From Candidatus Bathyarchaeia archaeon (GTDB lineage: Archaea > Thermoproteota > Bathyarchaeia > Hecatellales > Hecatellaceae): a stretch of DNA of 47,262 nucleotides. Position 1 is the stretch's first letter. Each line of letters opens with the position of its first letter. The stretch lies in assembly GCA_038883335.1 (NCBI GenBank), contig JAVZMI010000010.1:1-47262 (forward strand). Direction: 5' to 3'. Of this stretch, positions 32,777-41,019 are shown piece by piece. The notes beneath the pieces were generated by a model that was given only the letters and a program-made list of their open reading frames with translations, did not search any database and was not told the origin of the DNA. Position numbers and translations under genes: made by a program.

Positions 32777-33381
32777 CCAGCCTTCCTAGTAGGCTTCTCC
32801 ACCACTTTCCCAGCCGGAGCACCTACTCTAGCCTCAGCCACTTTAAGGTCTTCCTTGATCCATTCAAGCTTTCCAAGGAAAGGTTGCCTCGTGGTAATTC
32901 CAATTTTTCCGCTTGAGCCACCCCTCGCCATACTAACGGCGGTAATTCTGGCTCTCACCTTGTCCCCCTTTGATAACTTTCTACGAGTTTCCTTCCCAAC
33001 CAGTAAACCCTGCTTCTCATCATAGGACAGATAATCATCCATAACCTGGGAGATGTGGAGAAGCGACTCAACAGGCCCTACTCGGACGAATGCGCCATAG
33101 TCTCCAATCTCTATCACCTCCCCCTCGACTACCTCCTGGATCTCAGGCTTATAGGTTAACAGTTCAAAGTTCACAGAATGATAAGTCGCCCCATCCCCTG
33201 GGAGGATTCTCCCGATGGGTTCAATATCCACAGAGACAACGGCGATCACATAGCCCAACTCCTTACTGATAATCCCTTCATATCTCTTGATGAGCTCAGA
33301 CAGAGCAGCTTCTTTTAGGTTCTGCGCGAACTTCTCCGGCGGAATTCTAATGCTATCCTGACATTTTACCAATGTGAACAT
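32773..33381 (-). CDS. rpoE1: DNA-directed RNA polymerase subunit Rpo7 (RpoE')
   Basis: 202 residues from ATG 33381. The N-terminal half reads MFTLVKCQDSIRIPPEKFAQ, with DGATYHSVNFELLTYKPEIQ; the S1/OB domain at about 80-150 has VEGEVIEIGDYGAFVRVGPV and ESLLHISQVMDDYLSYDE. This is Rpo7, which forms the stalk with Rpo4 and binds nascent RNA. The C-terminal 35 residues are an extra Lys/Ala-rich tail. Its start overlaps the stop of the PIN gene. Confidence 0.96.
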   Translation of the reverse strand: MFTLVKCQDSIRIPPEKFAQNLKEAALSELIKRYEGIISKELGYVIAVVSVDIEPIGRILPGDGATYHSVNFELLTYKPEIQEVVEGEVIEIGDYGAFVRVGPVESLLHISQVMDDYLSYDEKQGLLVGKETRRKLSKGDKVRARITAVSMARGGSSGKIGITTRQPFLGKLEWIKEDLKVAEARVGAPAGKVVEKPTRKAG

Positions 33382-33767
33382 TAAATCAGCCCGCCTCCCT
33401 CCACGGCAAGGTGGGATCTATCCCTGAGGTAGATCACTGGTATACTAATATTTCTTAACCTTTTCCTGAGCTCCCTATCGGTGGTCGCCACAACCAACCC
33501 TGAACCACTCGCAACCCTCAATATAAAGTCATCAACAGACTCCCCCGGGTGCTTCGACACCTCCAAGCTCTTGCACCTCTGGGCTAGCTTCAGAGCTGAA
33601 GACGCTTGCCGCCTAACCTTAGGACTGCCCCCTACAGCCAAGCTCTTCAGCTCTTCAAGTACCGGTAAGGGTAATATAGGTTCAACCTTTGCAGCCAAGA
33701 TACGTTCCATCTCATCGAATATGTCAATATTAAACTGTACGGGTATAAATAAGAAGTTCGAGTCCAA
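33381..33767 (-). CDS. PIN-domain ribonuclease-like protein (Fcf1/Utp24-like)
   Basis: 128 residues. The start is TTG at 33767, giving LDSNFLFIPVQFNIDIFDEM as N-terminus, where the Asp is the first PIN metal ligand. Further ligands are likely in PVLEELKSLA, ESVDDFILRVA and VATTDRELRKRL. This family is conserved in archaea next to RpoE1 and is related to the Fcf1/Utp24 rRNA-processing nuclease. A few more residues could be read upstream with a non-canonical start. It is the first gene of the minus operon. Confidence 0.88.
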   Translation of the reverse strand: MDSNFLFIPVQFNIDIFDEMERILAAKVEPILPLPVLEELKSLAVGGSPKVRRQASSALKLAQRCKSLEVSKHPGESVDDFILRVASGSGLVVATTDRELRKRLRNISIPVIYLRDRSHLAVEGGGLI

Positions 33768-33798
33768 TAGGACTTTAATAGCTATATTACTTCACCTA

Positions 33799-34698
33799 CT
33801 ACATGATGCAATTGCATTTAGCCGAAGGATTCAAGGCTGTGAAGACTGAAGTTGTTTCCTTGCAGAGGGCAACGGGGCATCTGAAGTAGTTAAAGATGTT
33901 CCGATACATATCTATGCGGAGATTTTCTCTAAGGCGCAGACGCCTGTCAGCAGTTCTCTCTTCAGCCAAACCGAAAACCTCCAGATTCCGACCGAGCTTC
34001 GCTGCGTATTCTGCTGCAATTGGAAAGTAACGGATAGTCCCTAGGGTTACCCTGCTTATCGGAAGACACGTTAGCCTTTTAGCCAGCTCCCTGTAGGCGG
34101 CGGCCCATCCTTTAATGGGTATCATAGGGTCTACCCTAACTCTCACCTCATAGCCAGCCTCAGCAACGCGGGCTAAGGCTTCCAAACGGCTCTCAACGCA
34201 TGGAGCTCCAGCCTCATACTGTTCAGCAACCTCTGGGGCGTTGATAGAGAAGCTGACGACAGTTTGGTTGTTGTGTGCTAAGCCTAGAAGATTTCCAACG
34301 TTGTCGGACTTGGTTAGGAGGAGTAGTTTATGTTTCTTCTGCCTCGCGAATCGTAGGATGAGTTTCACCATCACCCTGTCGGTTATGGCTAAACTGTCGG
34401 TAAGCTCACCTGTGTTAAGCATCTGGGGGGGCTCCATTGACAGCCAACCATCCACCTCTTCAAGTAAGTCATGGAAGTTTATGTATACGACTGGGTTTAC
34501 TCTCCCGCGGAAGGTCCCCTGAAGATAGCAATATGAACAATGGTATGGGCAACCGTTTGCCCATGCTATGTGCCAGAAGTGAGGGCAGATTATGCCTTTT
34601 GGTGTTTTATTGAAGTACCGTATAAAGGGTCCCCTACGTTCCCGTATTTCATAGCCTGGTTGGGTAAGGTATGCTTGCATCTTCGTGACTGTTTGCAT
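33799..34698 (-). CDS. SPL-like radical SAM protein (spore photoproduct lyase family)
   Basis: 299 residues from ATG 34698 (Met7 also possible). The cluster motif is GCPYHCSYCYLQGTFRGR (C-x3-C-x2-C), which is the SplB/SPL-family signature including the YLQ following it. Later blocks: LLTKSDNVGNLL, VSFSINAPEVAEQYEAGAP and VRVRVDPMIPIKGW, all in the SPL order. The C-terminus ends in a CxC. Spore photoproduct lyase repairs a thymine dimer in bacterial spores; archaea have no spores, so the real substrate is unknown, perhaps another DNA lesion. Confidence 0.85.
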   Translation of the reverse strand: MQTVTKMQAYLTQPGYEIRERRGPFIRYFNKTPKGIICPHFWHIAWANGCPYHCSYCYLQGTFRGRVNPVVYINFHDLLEEVDGWLSMEPPQMLNTGELTDSLAITDRVMVKLILRFARQKKHKLLLLTKSDNVGNLLGLAHNNQTVVSFSINAPEVAEQYEAGAPCVESRLEALARVAEAGYEVRVRVDPMIPIKGWAAAYRELAKRLTCLPISRVTLGTIRYFPIAAEYAAKLGRNLEVFGLAEERTADRRLRLRENLRIDMYRNIFNYFRCPVALCKETTSVFTALNPSAKCNCIM

Positions 34699-34829
34699 AC
34701 TACACCAGCTAATATTTAGGTTGCGGTTTGAAAATTAACTTCAATGTGATAAAAATCGAAAGCTTAAATTTACTCCAAGTTGGGTTCTTCATCTAGACAT
34801 TTCAAGGGTGTCTGGGGAAAGGAGATTTC

Positions 34830-35120
34830 ATGGAGGATGAATGGGTAAAGTCAGTTAAGGCTAAGATGGAGGAAGTACGCCGACTTGACCCTAAGGATCG
34901 TCTACAATACGCAGCAGCCTGTGCTCAGTGCGCTAGCGCCATTTATAACTCGATTGGAGGTTGGATGACTTGGCTTACCAACCCTGTACTCCTCAACGAC
35001 TTCGACGAAAAAACTCTTAGTGAGTTCTTCAACTTCTTCAAAAAGTTCACGTTGGAGTTCCTAGAGTTTGACATAAACGCAACTCTTAAAAGGAGACCCG
35101 ATAAGAGAGGGATAATCTGA
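34830..35120 (+). CDS. DUF2153-like archaeal protein
   Basis: 96 residues from ATG 34830. All-helical: WVKSVKAKMEEVRRLDPKDR, LQYAAACAQCASAIYNSIGG, WMTWLTNPVLLNDF and FFKKFTLEFLEFDINATLKR. This matches my recollection of DUF2153, a small family from Thermoproteota. Function unknown. AAAGGAG precedes the start by six bases, and a TATA-like CTTAAATT lies about 60 bases upstream. Confidence 0.7.
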   Translation: MEDEWVKSVKAKMEEVRRLDPKDRLQYAAACAQCASAIYNSIGGWMTWLTNPVLLNDFDEKTLSEFFNFFKKFTLEFLEFDINATLKRRPDKRGII

Positions 35121-35210
35121 GTTTCTCAGCTGATCCGCCTCAAAATACGACGAGTCAAATCAAATATACCAAGTCCACACACTTCAATTTCCGGCAATTC
35201 TGGTGAGCTG

Positions 35211-37709
35211 ATGTTGAAGGCCGTTATTATGGCAGGAGGTGAGGGTACACGCCTCAGGCCTTTAACTTCCACCCGTCCTAAACCTATGATAAGCGTTGTC
35301 GGTAAGCCGGTAATGGAACATGTAATAGAACTCTTGAAGTTGCACGGTTTGAAAGAGCTGGAGGCTACTTTGCATTACAGAGCTGAGATGATACAAGATT
35401 ACTTTGAAGACGGTTCAAGGTTTGGGGTTGAGATCTCCTACTCAAGGGAAGAAACTCCACTCGGGACCGCTGGCTCAGTCAAGGCAATCGAGGATAGACT
35501 TGATGGTACATTCCTTGTAATCAGCGGAGACCTCTTGACAGATTTCGACTTGTCAAAGATTATGCATCTCCACAAAAAGAGGGGGGCCCTAGTTACCATA
35601 GGGCTAACCAGAGTGCCCAACCCTCTCCAATACGGTATAACGATGGTTAATACAGATGGGTGGGTGGAGCGTTTCCTTGAGAAGCCTAGCTGGGGGGAGG
35701 TTTTTACCGACACCATAAATGCTGGGATATATTTAATTGAGCCTGAGGCTTTGAGGCCTCTGGGAAAAGGTGAAGTTTACGATTTCAGCAAGGACCTTTT
35801 CCCTATGCTCCTGAAGAATAAAGAGCCAATACTTGGGTGCCTACTCGAAGGTTACTGGTGCGATATAGGCGATATTCAACAGTACATGCAAGCTAACTAC
35901 GATGCGTTGTTGGGTAGGGTGAAGCTGAAGATACCTGGTCGTGAGGTTGAAGAGGGATTATGGATTGGAGAAGGCGCCGAGATCCGCGAGGGAGCAGTTA
36001 TTGAGAGGCCAGCATACATAGGTAGAGATTGTTTAATAAAGAGATCTTTCGTGGGAAGGCTCAGCGTCATCGCAGATGGTGTGACTGTATACGAGCGGGC
36101 TACTATAAAGAGGTCGATCGTCTTGAATAGAGCAATAATAGAGCCTGGTGCAGAGCTAATAGGTTGTATTGTTGGTGAGAGGTGTACCATAGGTTCACAT
36201 GCATCAATATATGACTTAGCCATCATAGGAGATGATAGTTCAGTTGGAAAGGGCGCGGTGGTGAACACTAATATTCGTATCTGGCCTCGCAAGGTTATAG
36301 ATGAAGGATCTACCTTAAGTGAAGACTTGCGGTGGGGCGAGAGATGGACGAAAGAACTCTTCGGTCCTTGGGGTCTCTCTGGGCGAGTGAACATAGATTA
36401 CACGCCGGAATTCACTGCGAAGTTAGGAGCAGCTGTTGGGACCTTATTTGGAAAGGGAAGACAGGTGGCTGTTGCCAGAGATACAAGTAGATGTTCAAGG
36501 ATGGTCGAGAGCGCCTTGACAGCCGGCCTATGCTCCACTGGGGTGGATGTGCATAACCTTCGCGTATCACCTACACCAGTTGTGCGCCTCTACGTTAGAA
36601 AGCATGGTTTGGCTGGTGGGGTCTTCACCAAGGTTACGCGATTAGACCCTATATCAGTTAATATCCAGATCTTCGATTCATCAGGCATTAACCTCGATAG
36701 GAACTGTGAGAAAAAGATACAGGATATTCTCTCAAAGGAGGATGTCCAGCGGGCTGCATATGATGAAATTGGCACACTCGTCCATCCCGCTGGCTTCGAG
36801 GAAGATTACTTAAAATCCCTAGAACACTTCGTGGATTCTGAGATTATCTCGAGGGCTAGGCTGCGCGTGGTGGTTGATTGCTCGAATGGGGCAGGCTCAA
36901 TCCTTATTCCGCGTTTACTTAGTAATCTAGGCTGCGAAATTATACCATTGAATACTAAGTTCGACGGATCTGTTAAGCCTAATACCCACGATGAATCGAA
37001 GGAGACTTTCGCTGAGATCTCAGAAAAGATTAGAGAATTCCACGCAGAGATAGGCGTAATTTTCGACACAGACGCAGAAAGGATAGTGATCTTTGATGAA
37101 AGCGGGCGAGCTTTGTCTGGTGACACAGCTCTGGCTTTAATGGCCAAAGTGCTCTTAAAGGAGTGTGGAGGTGGAAGGGTAGCGGTGCCAGTGACGGCTT
37201 CTCAAGCCATAGAAGCTATCTCGATACTTTACGGTGGAAGCGTAGTGAGATCAAAGTTTGGAGCTTACCACATTCTCAAGGCTGCCCAAACCGCTGGAGT
37301 TGTTCTTGGGGGTGATGGACATGGAGGCTTCGTATTCCCTAACTTCCACGGAGGCTATGACGGGATTGCCGCCTTGGTTAAACTGTTGGAAGCTATGGCT
37401 AAGAGGATGCAGTCTCTCTCGAATATGATGAAAGATATACCTACCTTCACGAAAGTTGAGGTGGAGGCTGCTTGCCCTTGGCAGCATAAAGGGAAGGTCA
37501 TGAAGGCTCTGATAGAGGGTGCTGAAGGCAGCCGTATCGATACCACTGATGGGGTGAAGATTTTTCATTCTGATGGGTGGGTTGCCATGATTCCGAGTTC
37601 AGAGAAGCCTGTTATAGTGTTATGTGCGGAGGCAAAAAATAAGGATACCGCGGAGGCTTTGGTCTCCAAATATAAGGCTAAGATTAGTGAATTGGCGTCT
37701 ACACCTTAG
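35211..37709 (+). CDS. Nucleotidyltransferase-phosphomannomutase-like fusion (GMP/PMM type)
   Basis: 832 residues from TTG or ATG near 35211. Residues 1-230 are a sugar-phosphate nucleotidyltransferase: VIMAGGEGTRLRPLTSTRPK and FLVISGDLLTDFDLSK. Residues 240-370 form left-handed beta-helix repeats (PAYIGRDCLIKRS, IIEPGAELIGCIVGERCTIG). Residues about 390-830 are a phosphohexomutase, but the phosphoserine loop TASHNP is replaced by FTKVTRLDPI (about 470), the metal loop is FDTDAER (about 617-623) instead of DGDADR, and the sugar loop is GGDGHGGFVFP (about 700). Thus the mutase half is probably inactive as a mutase, as in some bacterial relatives. The likely role is making or regulating GDP-mannose or another NDP-sugar. 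Confidence 0.85.
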   Translation: MLKAVIMAGGEGTRLRPLTSTRPKPMISVVGKPVMEHVIELLKLHGLKELEATLHYRAEMIQDYFEDGSRFGVEISYSREETPLGTAGSVKAIEDRLDGTFLVISGDLLTDFDLSKIMHLHKKRGALVTIGLTRVPNPLQYGITMVNTDGWVERFLEKPSWGEVFTDTINAGIYLIEPEALRPLGKGEVYDFSKDLFPMLLKNKEPILGCLLEGYWCDIGDIQQYMQANYDALLGRVKLKIPGREVEEGLWIGEGAEIREGAVIERPAYIGRDCLIKRSFVGRLSVIADGVTVYERATIKRSIVLNRAIIEPGAELIGCIVGERCTIGSHASIYDLAIIGDDSSVGKGAVVNTNIRIWPRKVIDEGSTLSEDLRWGERWTKELFGPWGLSGRVNIDYTPEFTAKLGAAVGTLFGKGRQVAVARDTSRCSRMVESALTAGLCSTGVDVHNLRVSPTPVVRLYVRKHGLAGGVFTKVTRLDPISVNIQIFDSSGINLDRNCEKKIQDILSKEDVQRAAYDEIGTLVHPAGFEEDYLKSLEHFVDSEIISRARLRVVVDCSNGAGSILIPRLLSNLGCEIIPLNTKFDGSVKPNTHDESKETFAEISEKIREFHAEIGVIFDTDAERIVIFDESGRALSGDTALALMAKVLLKECGGGRVAVPVTASQAIEAISILYGGSVVRSKFGAYHILKAAQTAGVVLGGDGHGGFVFPNFHGGYDGIAALVKLLEAMAKRMQSLSNMMKDIPTFTKVEVEAACPWQHKGKVMKALIEGAEGSRIDTTDGVKIFHSDGWVAMIPSSEKPVIVLCAEAKNKDTAEALVSKYKAKISELASTP

Positions 37710-37715
37710 GTGGAG

Positions 37716-38513
37716 TTAAATCTGGGAGCTAGTTAGGGCTTCAACTTTTCTCTTGCTGAGAAGTAGATGCTCTCTATCATCTGAGAAGACCTCCAATGTT
37801 AAGGTTCCATCGTAGCCTTTACCTCTCAACCTAGCGATCAACTCCTCGTACTTAACCTTACCTGCACCCAAAGGGAGATGACTATCCCTATCCCCAAAAT
37901 TGTCGCTCAGATGGATGTGCCCCAGCTTATCAAATAGCTGTTCGATAAAGATGAAAGGCGAGGTCGACCCCCCAATATTGGCGTGCGCAAAGTCAAAAAC
38001 AAGTTTCAACCTATCTGTATTAAACTGCTGAAAGAGAGACTTAAAGTCTCCAGGTTCAGTGAAATAGCCTAGAGGGGGTGGGGGGAGGTTCTCAAGCCCC
38101 AAAGTTATGCCGAGATTATCTGCTTTAGATAAGAGTGCCTCTAGTGACGAGATCAGATTGCGGATGGCGGTCTCTTTGGTTATATTGGGTCTGAGGTATC
38201 CTGGATGAACCGTTAAGAACTTGATTTCCAGTAAATACGCGACTTCCAGGGCTTTGAGGAGCTCTTTAAGGCTAGCTTCCCTTACAGTGTCGTAGGCGTC
38301 GCAGATATTGATGAAGATTGGTGTATGGGCTAGTCTTACTAAGGGGTAGCTGGATAGGAGACCTAAGATGTCCTCTATTCTTTTGTTTAGGTGTTCGGGT
38401 GTGGAGTTTGGATGTTCTATAGAGATCTCTATTCCGTCAAATTTGTGAAATGCGGCGAATCTTATCTCGTCAAGGATGTCAAGAAAGGGAGATGAAGCCA
38501 TGCAGATCTTCAT
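37716..38513 (-). CDS. Sugar phosphate isomerase/epimerase-like TIM barrel
   Basis: 265 residues from ATG 38513. It has the AP-endonuclease-2/xylose-isomerase fold markers: KFLTVHPGYL, LGLENLPPPP, LKLVFDFAHANIGG, LGHIHLSDNFGDRDSHLPLG and LTLEVFS, which provide metal ligands His, Glu, Asp, His and Glu. It may isomerise a sugar phosphate or act on DNA like endonuclease IV; the short length and the loops fit the isomerase group better. It converges with the GMP/PMM-like gene (six bases between stops). Confidence 0.82.
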   Translation of the reverse strand: MKICMASSPFLDILDEIRFAAFHKFDGIEISIEHPNSTPEHLNKRIEDILGLLSSYPLVRLAHTPIFINICDAYDTVREASLKELLKALEVAYLLEIKFLTVHPGYLRPNITKETAIRNLISSLEALLSKADNLGITLGLENLPPPPLGYFTEPGDFKSLFQQFNTDRLKLVFDFAHANIGGSTSPFIFIEQLFDKLGHIHLSDNFGDRDSHLPLGAGKVKYEELIARLRGKGYDGTLTLEVFSDDREHLLLSKRKVEALTSSQI

Positions 38514-38681
38514 AGTACTCGACCATAATTAGGGTCTGACCGAGTTAAGACTAGATAACATTTGCAAGTTTACTTTCTGGTAATACCAGTTAGGTATCGT
38601 TAGTCTACTTGGCACTTTAGTAGAGTGAACTAGCCAACCTTCAGTGTTAAATGTGCGGTGCACGGCACTCTCACCGCAGGC

Positions 38682-39815
38682 TTAGATGGTAGACTCCTCA
38701 CTTTGAGGGAAAGACCTTGTAGGTGTAGGCTTCTGTGCCATAAGTCTCTTCATTCGGTTAGTGAGTATGTCGAAGATTTGAGGTAAGTCCCATCCAGTCT
38801 CTGAGTATGTGTGCAATTCTTTCGTCGTCTTGATAGCCATGTCCACCTCATACCTTCTACGCCTCTTGCCCTCCACTGGGGCTGAGTCTTTGATAGTTGC
38901 TCTAGCCTCCTCGATATCTGGGAAGTGTCTCTTTAGTAGGCTCACTGCCCTTCTGAACTTAGCTTTAGCCACTTCAGCCTCGAAGGGGTCGTCTGGCAGC
39001 CCTACGATGTATATCGGTATATCCTCTGTCTCAGGTTCAACTAGCAGTTTCATGTAATCTCTGTGCGTGATAATTCCTTGGAGCTCTTCCCTCCACATTG
39101 TTGCCAATGTATATGTTCCTTTTTTGTCCAGCATATCCCTTAAGACCGTGAGGATGTCGTCCTCCAGTTCGCAGACCAGAAGTTTCCGGTCCATCAAATC
39201 TCTAACTGGAAAGTTCAACTTCTTCTGCCCCTCCAAGCCTCTTACACCCCTCTCAACACCTTCAGGCGGGAGCATACTTACAGCTATATGGTTTGAGGTG
39301 ATGATGCCCACTAGCTTGCGCCCACCTAATGTTGGGAGGTGGTCGATTCTCTGCTTGACCATGATGTTCCTAGCCTTTGATACGGGGTCTCCCTCATCGA
39401 CGGTGATCGGGTTTGCTGTCATGATGTGGCGCACCTTAATTGTCGTCGAGGGTAGATTCTTCAGAGCGTTGAGTATGGACAGAGAGTTAACTTCGCCGGT
39501 TACCTCGCCATCTTCAACTATTGGAAGGGCGCGGATTCTGTAATTCATCATTATACGAGCCGCCTCAGCGACGCTACTTCTGGGCGAGAGCTTCGGCACA
39601 TATTTCGCCAGTGTCCTAATCTTAGCCTCTAGGTTAGAGGCGGAGAGGAGGTCTCGGGCTGTAACCATCCCTAACTTACCGCCGAGTGGGACGAATACCT
39701 CGTAGACGCCGAGGTCTCGGAGGACGCCTAGCATCTTAGATATAGTTGCCGTAGGAGGTAGAATAGCTGGTTCGCTTTGAAAACTGCGAACCTCTGAGAG
39801 CTTCAGACTTTCCAA
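38682..39815 (-). CDS. Four-CBS protein with a C-terminal HPF-like domain
   Basis: 377 residues. Four CBS modules can be placed at about 8-58, 68-118, 127-180 and 205-262, e.g. VRHIMTANPITVDEGDPVSK, ARNIMVKQRIDHLPTLGG and VRDLMDRKLLVCELEDDILT. They usually bind adenosine nucleotides. The last 110 residues start DIPIYIVGLPDDPFEAEVAK and contain RRYEVDMAIKTTKELHTYSE, then GWDLPQIFDILTNRMKRL, a beta-alpha pattern like the HPF/RaiA ribosome-hibernation fold. CBS proteins with such ends have been implicated in archaeal ribosome dormancy; that link is recollection and inference. A 396-base gap lies upstream. Confidence 0.75.
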   Translation of the reverse strand: MESLKLSEVRSFQSEPAILPPTATISKMLGVLRDLGVYEVFVPLGGKLGMVTARDLLSASNLEAKIRTLAKYVPKLSPRSSVAEAARIMMNYRIRALPIVEDGEVTGEVNSLSILNALKNLPSTTIKVRHIMTANPITVDEGDPVSKARNIMVKQRIDHLPTLGGRKLVGIITSNHIAVSMLPPEGVERGVRGLEGQKKLNFPVRDLMDRKLLVCELEDDILTVLRDMLDKKGTYTLATMWREELQGIITHRDYMKLLVEPETEDIPIYIVGLPDDPFEAEVAKAKFRRAVSLLKRHFPDIEEARATIKDSAPVEGKRRRRYEVDMAIKTTKELHTYSETGWDLPQIFDILTNRMKRLMAQKPTPTRSFPQSEESTI

Positions 39816-40211
39816 GAGATTGACCTCGCGCTCATGTATAGCGTGATCTCAAATGAAGAGCCTAATATTCGATGTGAACGAACCTATTAACTCTATGCTT
39901 AACATCTTCACAATGCAAAATTAACATTCTTCTCATCGCGGTAGCCTTAGTATTTTTCGCGGCATACACTTAACTCTTATACTTAAACCTTAAATTGGCT
40001 AGCCATGGAAGTCCATCTCACGTGTGGCAGGCTGAAGTTGCCTCAGAAGAAACTTTCATTGAGCCCTTATAACCTGTAAGTTCAATACTCGGTTTGAGCG
40101 GTGGAGTAGCATCGACACTAATTGATGTTCTTCTCAATGTCACCCTTATTCTAAACGTATTGGATGGGAGAACCTGTTTTTACTTTGAGGTGGTTTCTAT
40201 TTGAAGTGAAG
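39816..40211. other. Intergenic region, no convincing gene
   Basis: 396 bases between the CBS gene and the Lys-rich small protein. It is AT-rich; a 24-codon frame (40005-40079) follows a TATA-like CTTATACTTAAA but cannot be distinguished from chance. Promoters for the minus-strand CBS gene must lie here. Nothing else seen. Confidence 0.4.
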
Positions 40212-40433
40212 TTATGCTCCGGCTGGCTTCTCCTCCGCGCTACTCGTCGTGGGAGTTGCTGTTTGGCTGATTTTGGACTCGATCGCTTTGATCTTCTCTT
40301 CTAAACTTACAACCTTAGATTTGAGATCTTCAACATCGGTTTTTAATGTTTTTACTATACCTGTTGGGCGGGCTGCGGTTTTCTTTGCGGGTTTCGTAAC
40401 TTTTTTCCCAGTTTTTTTGACTTTACCAACCAA
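40212..40433 (-). CDS. Lys-rich small protein with a coiled coil
   Basis: 73 residues from TTG 40433. The N-terminal 30 residues are Lys/Pro/Ala-rich (KKVTKPAKKTAARPTGIVKT), like histone-tail or DNA-binding extensions. Then a heptad helix (DVEDLKSKVVSLEEKIKAIE), and a Thr/Ser/Pro tail. The size and charge suggest a nucleic-acid-binding oligomer. No family recognised. Confidence 0.6.
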   Translation of the reverse strand: MVGKVKKTGKKVTKPAKKTAARPTGIVKTLKTDVEDLKSKVVSLEEKIKAIESKISQTATPTTSSAEEKPAGA

Positions 40434-40612
40434 AGGTATCAGCTCCTTCTAAATTTTCTCCGCCGATAATGGCGTTCTCTTTTTAATTCTTCATGGAAGC
40501 CAATTTAAAGCTTAGCCTCAAAATTTTAGAGGACCTCAACGTCTACTCGGAAGCTTTATCTACTAAACTTCAATGTATGCCTTTACGGCTAAACTTGCGA
40601 GTATTCAGGTGT

Positions 40613-40707
40613 GGCCGCCGTAACGTAGCCTGGCAGCGTACAGACCTCCATACAGAGGGTGTAAGCCTGTGGAGCCTGGAGGCCGGGTTCAAATCCCGGC
40701 GGCGGCC
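40613..40707 (+). tRNA. tRNA-His (GTG) with a non-canonical intron in the anticodon stem
   Basis: Acceptor GCCGCCG (40614-40620) pairs with CGGCGGC (40700-40706). An extra G at 40613 (position -1) faces C73 at 40707, which identifies tRNA-His in archaea. D-stem ACG/CGT, T-arm CCGGG-TTCAAAT-CCCGG. The anticodon loop CTGTGGA gives GTG, and GCCTG (40674-40678) forms the 3' stem. The 5' stem CAGGC is only obtained by joining CAG (40641-40643) to GC (40665-40666), so the 21-base intron is 40644-40664, between positions 29 and 30. The usual archaeal intron site is 37/38. The junction might shift by a base or two. Confidence 0.88.
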
Positions 40708-40788
40708 CTCAAATCGACCAACTTCCGCCTTAGAGGTGCACGTGAATATTACATTTAAAGGTTTAAGTTAAAATGTTATTTCTGGTGT

Positions 40789-40884
40789 GGGCCGGTGGCG
40801 CAGCCTGGTATGCGCGTCGGACTTGCAAGCGTGGCTCTTAGCCGAGAGATCCGAAGGTCCCGGGTTCAAATCCCGGCCGGTCCA
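40789..40884 (+). tRNA. tRNA-Ala (TGC) with a canonical intron
   Basis: Acceptor GGGCCGG (40789-40795) pairs with CCGGTCC (40877-40883), including the G3-U70 wobble that identifies tRNA-Ala. A73 is at 40884. D-stem GCGC/GCGC; the anticodon stem TCGGA/TCCGA encloses loop CTTGCAA with anticodon TGC. A 21-base intron (40828-40848) sits between positions 37 and 38, the standard place. T-arm CCGGG-TTCAAAT-CCCGG. CCA is not encoded. The CRISPR leader 2 begins 14 bases after the tRNA end. Confidence 0.92.
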
Positions 40885-40898
40885 CTAAACTGCATGTA

Positions 40899-41019
40899 GT
40901 TTTTTGGTTTTTCGATTATCTTTATATGTTGGTTTGCGGTTATAGGGTAATCGGTGTCTCTTTCGCGGCTGCCCTCATCTTGGGGTTATCTTTGCTGGAT
41001 AAACCGCGTCTGAGGTCGG
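40899..41019 (+). promoter_or_regulatory. CRISPR leader 2
   Basis: 121 bases identical to leader 1 (30144-30264), TATA box TTTATATG at 40921-40928. The identity begins abruptly 14 bases after tRNA-Ala. Confidence 0.85.

Noticed and set aside
40493-40771. 92-residue + strand open frame
   Set aside because: It runs through the tRNA-His gene; the encoded residues reflect the tRNA sequence.
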